From: Acidobacteriota bacterium
GTDB taxonomy: Bacteria; Acidobacteriota; Blastocatellia; Pyrinomonadales; Pyrinomonadaceae
Direction of reading: 5' to 3'
Length of the DNA stretch: 16,476 bases
NCBI GenBank assembly: GCA_024640445.1
Contig: JAHEEZ010000063.1
Location: 1-16,476 of the forward strand
The notes beneath the pieces are model-generated. The model searched no databases and was not told the DNA's origin. It saw only the letters and a list, made by a program, of their open reading frames with translations. Below, in pieces: positions 7,701 to 14,542 of the stretch (position 1 is the stretch's first letter; every line of letters starts with the position of its first letter). The translations under genes and the position numbers were made by a program.

Positions 7701-8451
7701 GCTTGGAGACTCGCTTTCTTATGACTTCAACTACACGTTCTCGAAATCAATGGACAACGCCTCCGGTCTCCAGACCGGCGGATCTTACGGCTCTCAGTTC
7801 ATATTGAACCCGATCAGGCCGGACGATAATTATTCGGTGTCCGATTTCGATACCAAGCACGTGATCAACGCCAACTTCATATTCGACATTCCGATCGGAC
7901 GCGGACGCGCATATTACAGCGATATGAACAAGTACGCTAATGCGGTCGTGGGCGGTTGGCAGTTGGCAGGCGTTTACCGCTGGAACTCCGGACAGCCGAT
8001 CTTTTCGCCGTTCGACCAGGCCCAGTGGGCGACAAACTGGAACGTTCAGTCCAGTGGCGTTCGTCTGAGTCCTCAGAACGCGACGGTTGTCAGAGATACT
8101 CAGAACATCTTCTCGGATCCGCAGAGTGCCTTTAATTCTTGGCGCAACGCGAGACCGGGCGAGACAGGAGATCGCAATGTACTGAGACTTCCGGGTTACC
8201 AAACGCTCGACCTCGGACTGAGCAAGAGCTTCACGATGCCTTGGAGTGAAAATCACAAGTTGCAGTTCCGATGGGAAGTGTTCAACGTGACCAACGTTCA
8301 GTACTTCAACGCCGGTAACATCAGCCGAACTACCTGGGGACTGCCGCAGGATCCCGAAACGGCAACTGCCGCTTCGACCTTCGGCAAGCTGTATAACGGT
8401 ATCCAGGGATCACCGAGGTCCATGCAGTTCGGACTTCGATACGAGTTCTAG
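4735..8451 (+). CDS. Oar-like TonB-dependent receptor-type outer-membrane protein, paralog 1
   Basis: The 1238-residue protein starts at an ATG with an excellent Shine-Dalgarno (AAGGAGG, 4724-4730). Residues 1-30 are a signal peptide (hydrophobic FLVLVALCVSVIMV, cleavage after NAQ). Residues 31-116 form a carboxypeptidase-regulatory-like beta-sandwich (INGTVTDQTGAAVPGATVTI, SGNYSFPGIPPATYRLEV). About 135-250 is the plug-like region (NNFVPEQITQLPTNLR, LSLQPGV, LDGIDINDQQTGG, AQISLVTRSGSND). From about 255 to the end is a long aromatic-rich beta-barrel, finishing in FGLRYEF with the terminal Phe typical of BAM substrates. Two cysteine pairs (TCTNGQC and FCGA...RDC) are kept in the second paralog and may form disulfides in surface loops. 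The family (Oar and acidobacterial relatives) is thought to import or export large substrates such as glycans or peptides across the outer membrane; the substrate here is unknown. No TonB/ExbBD gene is in view. It is probably monocistronic, given its own promoter region and terminator. Confidence 0.93.
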   Translation: MRFSKLRPGLFLVLVALCVSVIMVGNINAQSGTSRINGTVTDQTGAAVPGATVTITNPNTGFSRSVATDSSGNYSFPGIPPATYRLEVAANNFNKTVNSNVKALVDSTIDVDVALQPGDVTATVDVTTNSIEAVINTQDASIGNNFVPEQITQLPTNLRRVNDLLSLQPGVTRDGYVAGGRSDQANITLDGIDINDQQTGGRTGQFQTTQGSALRVTTESVEEFRITTSNANANQGRSSGAQISLVTRSGSNDLRGAVFYFKRPTDGSANDFFNNLSGIERPSLNRDVYGGRIGGPIIKDKFFFFYSYEGQYQKLGQSVVRTVPLSHMGNGEFHFSGTGPTCTNGQCVIGVAEMANIYNQINGANPAVVSLFADVVSRYPSNDSSVGDGVNTGGYRFNAPVTDQENTHIARFDLNLSDSQQLFFRGNYEWDNTAGTSAFPDTPATSLWSHPFGFVVGHNWTISDNKINNIRVGLTKQAFSTQGDSSDSAISFRFVYSPKLYSRTLDRITNTWNITDDFTLIKGNHTFQLGGNVRIIRNERNTFGGAYDSATTNPSFYELSGAVVTNQITSAGYTIDGGDVSVVQAAATALIGRLSQYSGNFTFDIDGSVLPVGTPAARNFATEEYDVYGQDIWKFKRNVTVTAGLRYAVSRPVYEKNGFQVVPTERLGDVFDRRVQSALIGVPDNELIQFELGGPVNNAPGFYSMDWNNFQPRVAVAWSPDFENGFLHGLFGDEGDSTIRGGFAITNDYFGGQLAVSFDGLSTIGFTSSTTISANTYNVTNNPAPLFTGFGQDIRALPGIPAPEQRFMTPADERQRIETSLDGTITSPVNYQWNVSWGRSLPKGMYFEMSYIGRAARNLFATRDVMALNDLVDPASGVDWYTAAGMLHDLRAADTPVTSVAPIPYFENLFPGALNDWGFCGAQTATQAVYSLAARDCIDILDWTYIQLLIDDSGIFPNMFFHPQYAAFSAYGTTAYSNYHGGSFSLRQRLGDSLSYDFNYTFSKSMDNASGLQTGGSYGSQFILNPIRPDDNYSVSDFDTKHVINANFIFDIPIGRGRAYYSDMNKYANAVVGGWQLAGVYRWNSGQPIFSPFDQAQWATNWNVQSSGVRLSPQNATVVRDTQNIFSDPQSAFNSWRNARPGETGDRNVLRLPGYQTLDLGLSKSFTMPWSENHKLQFRWEVFNVTNVQYFNAGNISRTTWGLPQDPETATAASTFGKLYNGIQGSPRSMQFGLRYEF

Positions 8452-8472
8452 GCATATGCCTGGATCATACAG

Positions 8473-8502
8473 AGGCCGGGGCTTTTGTCCCGGCCTTTTT
8501 TT
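8473..8502 (+). terminator. Rho-independent terminator of outer-membrane paralog 1
   Basis: An 8-bp stem AGGCCGGG (8473-8480) / CCCGGCCT (8489-8496) with a short loop is followed by an uninterrupted T run to 8502, 22 nt after the stop codon. A 12-bp palindrome AGGCATATGCCT (8450-8461) overlaps the stop codon just before it. Confidence 0.9.
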
Positions 8503-8841
8503 GTGCTCCAAAGGCGGGAGCAGCTCGGAAATTTATGATTTCTCGTATCGAAGTCTCGTTTTTTGAAGTTTGAAGGGTCCTCGGGCGCCATCGTCCTCTT
8601 CGCAAACAATCAAACTTTCTTAAAATCTCGCACTGCTGACCCCTCTCCCGCTTTCGGGCTCACCGGCCCCTCGCGCCCGACCCGCCAACGCGGCGGCGTT
8701 CCGAAAGATAAAATCCCAATCAAATGCTTTCTAAAATCCCCTAAACCCCTGTTGAAACAACGCTTGTAGGAACGCGGGATGCGTCCTTTCAGTGACATGT
8801 ATTCCCAGGCATTAATTACTTGTTTCAATAAAGGAGGCATT
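8503..8841. other. Non-coding spacer between the two outer-membrane paralogs
   Basis: No convincing gene is seen here. The short open frames have no ribosome-binding site or recognisable protein. Visible items are a small hairpin TGCTCC/GGAGCA (8504-8522), a C-rich stretch around 8638-8700, two TAAAAT boxes (8709-8714 and 8732-8737) without good -35 partners, the inverted repeat GTTG-AAA-CAAC (8751-8761), and the conserved leader block at 8769-8790. Apart from that block the spacer does not resemble the region upstream of paralog 1. Confidence 0.6.
8769..8790 (+). promoter_or_regulatory. Conserved leader element, copy 2
   Basis: GGAACGC, GGG, ATGCGTCCTTTC, matching copy 1 at all 19 positions outside the variable triplet. 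It stands 51-73 nt before the start codon, nearly the same place as in paralog 1. The inverted repeat GTTG-AAA-CAAC ends 7 nt upstream; in copy 1 the similar TTTG-TT-CAAA ends 2 nt upstream. The internal ATG (8779) is in frame with the downstream gene here, unlike copy 1. Confidence 0.45.
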
Positions 8842-11800
8842 ATGATTCCTAACTCAATGACCAGATGGTCCCTCCGGGCACTCGGCCTTTTGATTCTGAT
8901 CACCGCAGCTGCTGCGGGAGTTCTCGCCCAGGCAGGAACATCCCGTATCAATGGCGTCGTAACGGATCAGACCGGAGCGGCAGTCCCCGGCGCGACAGTG
9001 ACAGTCACAAATCCTGGAACCGGCTACACTCGCTCGGTTGTGACCGACAACGCGGGCAACTATAGTTTCCCCGGCATTCCTCCCGCCACATACCGACTCG
9101 AGGTAGAGGCAGGGAACTTCAAGAAAGCGGTCAATAACAATGTCAAGGCGCTTGTAGATTCCTCTACAGGCATCGACTTCTCGCTCGAAGCCGGCAGCGT
9201 TTCTGCGGTGGTCGACGTAACGACGAACACTATAGAGTCGGTCGTCAACACTCAGGACGCCAGCATCGGCAACAACTTCGTCCCGGAGCAGATCACTCAA
9301 CTTCCTACTAATCTGAGGCAGGTCAATGACCTACTCACCCTTCAGCCGGGTGTCACCCGCGACGGATATGTCGCCGGCGGTCGGAGCGACCAGGCGAACA
9401 TCACACTTGACGGTGTGGACATAAACGACCAGCAGACGGGCGGCAGAACAACCCAGTTCCAAACCACCCAGAATTCTGCATTGAGGGTCACAACCGAATC
9501 CGTCGAGGAATTCCGCATCACAACCTCAAACGCGAATGCGAACCAGGGCCGGTCTTCCGGTGCCCAGATATCGTTGGTCACAAAGAGCGGCACAAATGAC
9601 CTCCACGGTTCAGCATTCTACTTCTACCGTCCAACCGCGTTCTCCGCGAATGACTTCTTCAATAACCTTTCGGGGATCGATAGGCCGAGCCTCGCCCGGG
9701 ACGTGTTCGGAGGATCGCTCGGGGGACCGATCAAGAAAGACAAGTTCTTCTTCTTCTATTCATACGAAGGCCAGAGACAGCAACTGGGCGTGTCGGTCTC
9801 GAGGGTCGTGCCGCTGGCGCATCTTGGCAACGGTGAACTTCGATTTGAGGGCACGGGACCGAACTGCGTCAGCGGGCAATGCACGCTTTCGCTCGCCGAT
9901 CTTAACGGTATCTACAACCAGGTCGGTATCAACCCCGCGGCCGTGTCGGTGCTTGCCGACGCCGCAACCCGTTATCAGGCGAACGATACAAGTGTCGGCG
10001 ACGGAATTAACACCGGAGGTTTCCGGTTCAACGCGCCGACAACGATCTCGGAAAACACGCACATCGCGCGTTTCGATTACAACGCAAATGCCAACCAGCA
10101 GCTGTTCGCACGTCTCAACTACCAATGGGACGTTACGCAAGGCAGTATCAATCCGGCATTTGCTCAGCAATTCCCGGACACGCCTGCCACGTCGCTTTGG
10201 TCCCATCCGACCGGGTTCGTGGTCGGCCACAACTGGACCATCAACTCGAACATGATCAACAACTTCCGATATGGGTTCACGCGCCAGGCGTTCAGCCAGC
10301 AGGGTGATTCCTCGGACAACGCGATCACGTTCAGGTTTGTTTACGCACCGAGGCTAAACCCGTCAGTGCGGACCCTGAGCAGGGCTACACCGGTAACGAA
10401 CATCACTGACGACTTCACCTGGATCAAAGGCAACCACACAATGCAGTTCGGCGGCAATGTCCGTCTGATCCGCAACAAACGCCAGAGTTTCAACGGCGCG
10501 TATGACGCGGCGACGACAAATCCGTCGTTCTACGACCTGTCCGGCGCGGTCGTATCAAATCAGATCGAAAATGCCGGCTACACGATCGACGGCGGAAGCA
10601 TCGCCTCGGTCCAGGCCGCGGCGACGGCGCTGATCGGACGTTATTCGCAGTATTCGGGAAACTTCACGTTCGATCTGGACGGAAGTGTTTTGCCGGCGGG
10701 AACCCCGAGTGACCGGAACTTCGCGACTGAGGAGTACGATGTTTACGGACAGGACATTTGGCGGCCGTACCGCAACCTTACGATCACAGCCGGTTTGCGC
10801 TATTCACTTAGCAGACCGGTTTATGAAAAGGACGGATTCCAGGTTGTCCCGACCGAGAAACTCGGAGACGTTTTGGAGCGAAGGATCCAAAGCTCGCAGA
10901 TCGGCGTGCCCGATAATGAGTTGATCCAGTTCCAGCTTGGAGGCCCGGTGAATAACGCCCCGGGTTTCTACTCGATGGACTGGAACAATTTCCAGCCGAG
11001 GATAGCGGCAGCGTGGTCCCCCAATTATGAAAAGGGTTTCCTTCATGCCCTATTTGGTGACGAAGGCGATTCGACTATCCGGGGCGGGTTCGCTATCACG
11101 AACGACTACTTTGGCAGCCAGCTGGCGGTTTCGTTCGACCAGCTTTCGACGATCGGATTCACCAGCAGCACGACGATCGCCGCCAACACATACAATGTCA
11201 CGGACCGACCCGCGCCTTTGTTTACCGGATTTGGACAGGACGTTCGAGCGCTGCCGGGAATACCCGCACCGCTTCAAAGGTTCGATACACCGGCCGACGA
11301 GGCGCAAAGGATCGAGACATCGCTTGACGGCACGATCGTGTCGCCGATCAATTATCAGTGGAACGTTTCGTGGGGCAGAAGCCTTCCGAAAGGAATGTAC
11401 TTCGAAGCGAGCTACATCGGACGCGCGGCGCGAAATCTTTTCGCTACCCGCGATGTAATGGCGCTCAACAATCTTGTCGATCCGGCTTCCGGGCTCGACT
11501 GGTACACCGCCGCCGGCAAGCTCCATGACGCACGCGCGGCCGATACACCGGTCACGTCAGTGGCCGCGCTGCCTTACTTCGAAAACCTGTTCCCGAATTT
11601 GCTGGCGGACTATGGCGGACTTTGCGGAGCTACTAACAACACACAGGTAGTTTTCGCGCTGGTCGCACGTGACTGTTTCGATATTCTTGACTGGACGTTT
11701 GTCCAGCTGCTTATCGACGATTCGGGTGTCTTCCCGAATATGTTCTTCCATCCGCAGTACGCCGCTTTTTCGGCATACGGGACGACGGCTTATTCGGATT

Positions 11801-12594
11801 ACCACGGCGGTTCGTTCAGTCTCCGTCAGAGGCTCGGCGAAACGCTTTCGTACGACATCAACTACACGTTCTCGAAGTCAATGGACAACGCTTCCGGGCT
11901 CCAGTCCGGCGGGTCCTACGGTTCTCAGTTCATCCTCAACGCATTGAGGCCGGACGATAACTATTCGGTGTCCGATTTTGATACGAAGCACGTTGTGAAC
12001 GCGAACTTCCTGTTCCAGCTGCCGATCGGCAGGAACCGGGCGTGGTTCAGTGATATGGGCAAAGTCGGAGACACGCTCCTTGGCGGCTGGCAGCTCGCCG
12101 GCGTGTACAGGTACAACAGCGGTCAGCCGATCTATTCACCGTTCGACCAGGCACAGTGGGCTACCAACTGGAATGTCCAGTCCAGCGGCGTAAGATTGAG
12201 TCCGGTTTCGACACCGGCTCCCCGATCGACCCAGAACATCTTCAGCGATCCGCAGGCGGTGTTCAATTCCTATCGCAATGCCCGGCCGGGCGAGACCGGC
12301 GACAGGAACGTACTCAGGCTGCCGGGATTTCAGACGCTTGACCTCGGGCTCTCGAAGAATTTCAAGATGCCCTGGAATGAGAATCACGAGTTTCAGTTCA
12401 GATGGGAGGTCTTCAACGTGACCAACGTTCAGTACTTCGGTCTGGACGCGGCTCAGACAGGCGTCACCCGTTCAAGCTGGGGACTGCCTCAGGATCCGGA
12501 AACTAGTACCGCCGCTTCAAACTTTGGGAAGATCTTCACGACGACCCAGGGTTCGCCGCGGGCGATGCAGTTCGGTCTGAGGTATTCCTTCTAG
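8842..12594 (+). CDS. Oar-like TonB-dependent receptor-type outer-membrane protein, paralog 2
   Basis: The start is placed at 8842, giving 1250 residues, because AAAGGAGG (8830-8837) stands 4 nt upstream, as in paralog 1. It also leaves a proper signal peptide (MIPNSMTRWSLRALG, hydrophobic LLILITAAAAGV, cleavage near LAQ). The longer frame from 8779 would add 21 residues before that signal. Domain order equals paralog 1: regulatory-like sandwich (about 31-116), plug (about 135-250), barrel, and a C-terminus ending FGLRYSF. Against paralog 1 the plug region differs at 7 of 116 residues. Larger differences lie in presumed loops: an inserted segment near NPAFAQQFPDTP, SVRTLSRATPVTN, and GLDAAQTGVTRSSW near the C-terminus. 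Both cysteine pairs (NCVSGQC, LCGA...RDC) are conserved. Similar barrels with altered loops suggest related but not identical ligands. Its own terminator follows. Confidence 0.93.
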   Translation: MIPNSMTRWSLRALGLLILITAAAAGVLAQAGTSRINGVVTDQTGAAVPGATVTVTNPGTGYTRSVVTDNAGNYSFPGIPPATYRLEVEAGNFKKAVNNNVKALVDSSTGIDFSLEAGSVSAVVDVTTNTIESVVNTQDASIGNNFVPEQITQLPTNLRQVNDLLTLQPGVTRDGYVAGGRSDQANITLDGVDINDQQTGGRTTQFQTTQNSALRVTTESVEEFRITTSNANANQGRSSGAQISLVTKSGTNDLHGSAFYFYRPTAFSANDFFNNLSGIDRPSLARDVFGGSLGGPIKKDKFFFFYSYEGQRQQLGVSVSRVVPLAHLGNGELRFEGTGPNCVSGQCTLSLADLNGIYNQVGINPAAVSVLADAATRYQANDTSVGDGINTGGFRFNAPTTISENTHIARFDYNANANQQLFARLNYQWDVTQGSINPAFAQQFPDTPATSLWSHPTGFVVGHNWTINSNMINNFRYGFTRQAFSQQGDSSDNAITFRFVYAPRLNPSVRTLSRATPVTNITDDFTWIKGNHTMQFGGNVRLIRNKRQSFNGAYDAATTNPSFYDLSGAVVSNQIENAGYTIDGGSIASVQAAATALIGRYSQYSGNFTFDLDGSVLPAGTPSDRNFATEEYDVYGQDIWRPYRNLTITAGLRYSLSRPVYEKDGFQVVPTEKLGDVLERRIQSSQIGVPDNELIQFQLGGPVNNAPGFYSMDWNNFQPRIAAAWSPNYEKGFLHALFGDEGDSTIRGGFAITNDYFGSQLAVSFDQLSTIGFTSSTTIAANTYNVTDRPAPLFTGFGQDVRALPGIPAPLQRFDTPADEAQRIETSLDGTIVSPINYQWNVSWGRSLPKGMYFEASYIGRAARNLFATRDVMALNNLVDPASGLDWYTAAGKLHDARAADTPVTSVAALPYFENLFPNLLADYGGLCGATNNTQVVFALVARDCFDILDWTFVQLLIDDSGVFPNMFFHPQYAAFSAYGTTAYSDYHGGSFSLRQRLGETLSYDINYTFSKSMDNASGLQSGGSYGSQFILNALRPDDNYSVSDFDTKHVVNANFLFQLPIGRNRAWFSDMGKVGDTLLGGWQLAGVYRYNSGQPIYSPFDQAQWATNWNVQSSGVRLSPVSTPAPRSTQNIFSDPQAVFNSYRNARPGETGDRNVLRLPGFQTLDLGLSKNFKMPWNENHEFQFRWEVFNVTNVQYFGLDAAQTGVTRSSWGLPQDPETSTAASNFGKIFTTTQGSPRAMQFGLRYSF

Positions 12595-12620
12595 GAGTTT
12601 CCTTCCCTCCAACGCTAGAA

Positions 12621-12651
12621 GGGGCTGCCAGAATTGGCAGCCCCGTTTTTT
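12621..12651 (+). terminator. Rho-independent terminator of outer-membrane paralog 2
   Basis: A perfect 10-bp stem GGGGCTGCCA (12621-12630) / TGGCAGCCCC (12635-12644) with GAAT loop is followed by GTTTTTT. It lies between convergent genes. Read from the minus strand it forms the same stem but is followed by TTCTAG rather than a T run, so it mainly serves the plus-strand gene. Confidence 0.92.
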
Positions 12652-12669
12652 ATTCGTTGATAAGGCCGC

Positions 12670-13326
12670 TCAACCACTCACGAACGAGTCGTTCCCGGTT
12701 ATTTTCATCAGATGGCGGGTATCGTTGATGGCGATCAGGCGGGTATTTCTACGGCCGCGGATCTCGAACCGGTTTATGCCGCAATTTGAAGTTACGAGCC
12801 AGGGAGTTTGTACCGTCTTGCGTGTTATCGCACCGATCATGTTCAACGTCAGATAGCAGATAGCGCCGGTGTGCGAGTAAATAGCGACATTCTCACCTTT
12901 GTGAGACCGCAGTATCTCGCGGATGGCTTCCGTGCCGCGCTTTAGGAGCTGGCGGTAGCTCTCTCCGCCCGTAATGACATGGTTAATGTTCCTGTTGACC
13001 AGCGCGTAGTAATCCCGCGGATACTGCCGTTTCGATTCTTCAAATGTCAGGCCTTCAAGCACGCCTACATTTCGTTCCCGAAACGCATCGTTCTTCTTGA
13101 TCTCGATCTCCAGCAGTTCAGAAAGCGGTTCGGCGGTCTGTACTGCCCTGAGGAGGTCGCTGGAGTAGATATGATCGATCCTTTCCGCTGCCAGCGCCTG
13201 GGCAGTCGCCTTCGCCTGACGCTTTCCAAGCGAAGATAAAGGCGTCGGAGAATGTCCTCCGAACCTCCCTTCCGCGTTCCCCGCCGACTGTCCGTGTCTT
13301 ATGAGGTAAAGTCTTGTGACTGGCAT
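12670..13326 (-). CDS. Histidine phosphatase (phosphoglycerate-mutase-like) family protein
   Basis: The 218-residue protein carries all core residues of the branch 1 histidine phosphatase superfamily: the RHG motif LIRHGQSAGN with catalytic His11 (Arg10), Arg60 in SSDLLRAVQTA, Glu84 in FRERNVGVLEG and His152 in YSHTGAI. In this superfamily His11 forms the phosphohistidine intermediate, and the second His and Arg residues bind phosphate. Members act on phosphoglycerate, alpha-ribazole phosphate, nucleotides or other phosphoesters. Length and motifs fit the CobC/GpmB-like group, but sequence alone does not set the substrate. It is cytoplasmic, with no signal peptide. The gene lies downstream of prfA on the same strand, separated by 116 bp that holds a possible terminator. 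The Shine-Dalgarno is weak. Confidence 0.88.
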   Translation of the reverse strand: MPVTRLYLIRHGQSAGNAEGRFGGHSPTPLSSLGKRQAKATAQALAAERIDHIYSSDLLRAVQTAEPLSELLEIEIKKNDAFRERNVGVLEGLTFEESKRQYPRDYYALVNRNINHVITGGESYRQLLKRGTEAIREILRSHKGENVAIYSHTGAICYLTLNMIGAITRKTVQTPWLVTSNCGINRFEIRGRRNTRLIAINDTRHLMKITGNDSFVSG

Positions 13327-13350
13327 CTTGGTAACAGAAAGAAAAGAAGC

Positions 13351-13376
13351 AAAAAAGCGTCTCGTTTACGCGACGT
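13351..13376 (-). terminator. Possible terminator or attenuator between prfA and the phosphatase gene
   Basis: On the minus strand an imperfect stem (CGTC-G-CG, loop TAAA, CG-A-GACG) is followed directly by TTTTTT. It lies about 70 nt after the prfA stop and 24 nt before the phosphatase start. If it works, the phosphatase would be expressed by read-through or from a promoter in this gap. The stem has an internal mismatch, so its strength is uncertain. Confidence 0.4.
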
Positions 13377-13442
13377 CAGATCAACTGAAATGGCTAACTC
13401 AAGGCGCTTCCTTACTTCTTTCGTTTTTCTTCTTTTACTTCT

Positions 13443-14519
13443 TTAGACCCCTACAGTCTCGGCCTTGAGTTTCTCTGTCTGGTAGTGGGTGATCAGCGCG
13501 TCAATAAATTCGTTGATCTGGCCTTCCATGACAAGATCAAGCTGGTGCACTGTCATACCTATGCGATGGTCAGTGACCCTGTTCTCCTTGAAATTGTACG
13601 TCCTGATCTTTTCGCTCCGGTCCCCGCTTCCGACCATCGATTTGCGTTCGGACGCCTGCTCTTCGTGGACCTTCTGTTCCTCAAGCTCCTGGAGCCTCGC
13701 GCGGAGGACCTTCATCGCTTTCTCACGATTCTTGATCTGCGACTTTTCGTCCTGCATCGACACGACCAATCCGGTCGGCAAATGGGTGATCCGCACTGCG
13801 GAGTAGGTCGTATTAACCGACTGGCCGCCTGGACCCGATGAACAAAAAGTGTCGATCCGGAGGTCGTTCTGGTCGATCTGCACGTCCACTTCTTCAGCTT
13901 CCGGAAGCACGGCAACCGTAACTGCCGAAGTATGTATCCTGCCGCTCGACTCGGTCTGAGGAACCCTCTGGACGCGGTGGACGCCAGATTCATACCGCAT
14001 CCGGGAATAGACATCGTTACCCTCGATCATCATCGTCGCTTCCTTGATGCCGCCCACGCCAGTGTCCGAAACGTCCATCATATCGATCTTCCAACCCTGG
14101 GTTTCGGCATATCGCACGTACATCCGCATCATTTCCGCGGCGAAGAGCGTGGCCTCGTCGCCACCCGTTCCGGCGCGGATCTCGACGATCACGTTCTTTT
14201 CATCGTTCGGGTCTTTCGGAATCAACAGCACCCTGAGGTCTTCGGTTCCCTTATCTACGCTGTCTTCAAGTTCAGCTATCTCAAGTTCGGCGAGCTCACG
14301 CATCTCGGCGTCCTCGGTCGCACCCACGATCTCCCGGGCGCCGTCCAGCTCTTCCTGCATCCGCCGGACCTCGCGATACTTCTCGACTATCTCGCCGAGC
14401 ACGCGGTGCTGTTTCATCAGCTTCGTATACGCCTGTATGTCCGAAGTGATGTCCGGCGCTGAGAGCTGTTCTGTGAGCTCTTCGTAATTCTTTTCTATTT
14501 GCGCGAGTCTTTCGAGCAT
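13443..14519 (-). CDS. prfA: Peptide chain release factor 1
   Basis: The 358-residue length is the standard one for RF1. RF1 recognises UAA and UAG in the ribosomal A site and triggers peptide release. The GGQ motif is at 231-233 in FCSSGPGGQSVNTTYSAVR; its Gln is methylated by PrmC in bacteria. The codon-recognition tripeptide region reads PQT (187-189) in RVPQTESSGRIHTSA, the PxT form of RF1 and not the SPF form of RF2. The N-terminal helical domain (1-100) and acidic EIRAGTGGDEA (113-123) are complete. The start has an upstream GGGGAAG about 10 nt away. The DUF1385 gene ends 23 nt before it, so the two are probably one operon. No prmC gene follows here, although prmC is a frequent partner elsewhere; the next gene is a histidine phosphatase. 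Confidence 0.97.
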   Translation of the reverse strand: MLERLAQIEKNYEELTEQLSAPDITSDIQAYTKLMKQHRVLGEIVEKYREVRRMQEELDGAREIVGATEDAEMRELAELEIAELEDSVDKGTEDLRVLLIPKDPNDEKNVIVEIRAGTGGDEATLFAAEMMRMYVRYAETQGWKIDMMDVSDTGVGGIKEATMMIEGNDVYSRMRYESGVHRVQRVPQTESSGRIHTSAVTVAVLPEAEEVDVQIDQNDLRIDTFCSSGPGGQSVNTTYSAVRITHLPTGLVVSMQDEKSQIKNREKAMKVLRARLQELEEQKVHEEQASERKSMVGSGDRSEKIRTYNFKENRVTDHRIGMTVHQLDLVMEGQINEFIDALITHYQTEKLKAETVGV

Positions 14520-14542
14520 TGCTATTACTTCCCCGTTTCAGC

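Noticed and set aside
8563..8769. 68-codon open frame in the spacer between the outer-membrane genes
   Set aside because: No ribosome-binding site, no recognisable protein features, and it lies in C-rich spacer DNA.
8779..8841. Start of outer-membrane paralog 2 at 8779
   Set aside because: It would place 21 residues before a normal signal peptide. The AAAGGAGG at 8830-8837 points to 8842, in line with paralog 1. The 8779 ATG is treated as part of the conserved leader block.
4735..12594. Recent segmental duplication of the outer-membrane gene
   Set aside because: Spacers differ and synonymous sites are widely diverged, so the duplication is not recent; only short patches are identical.
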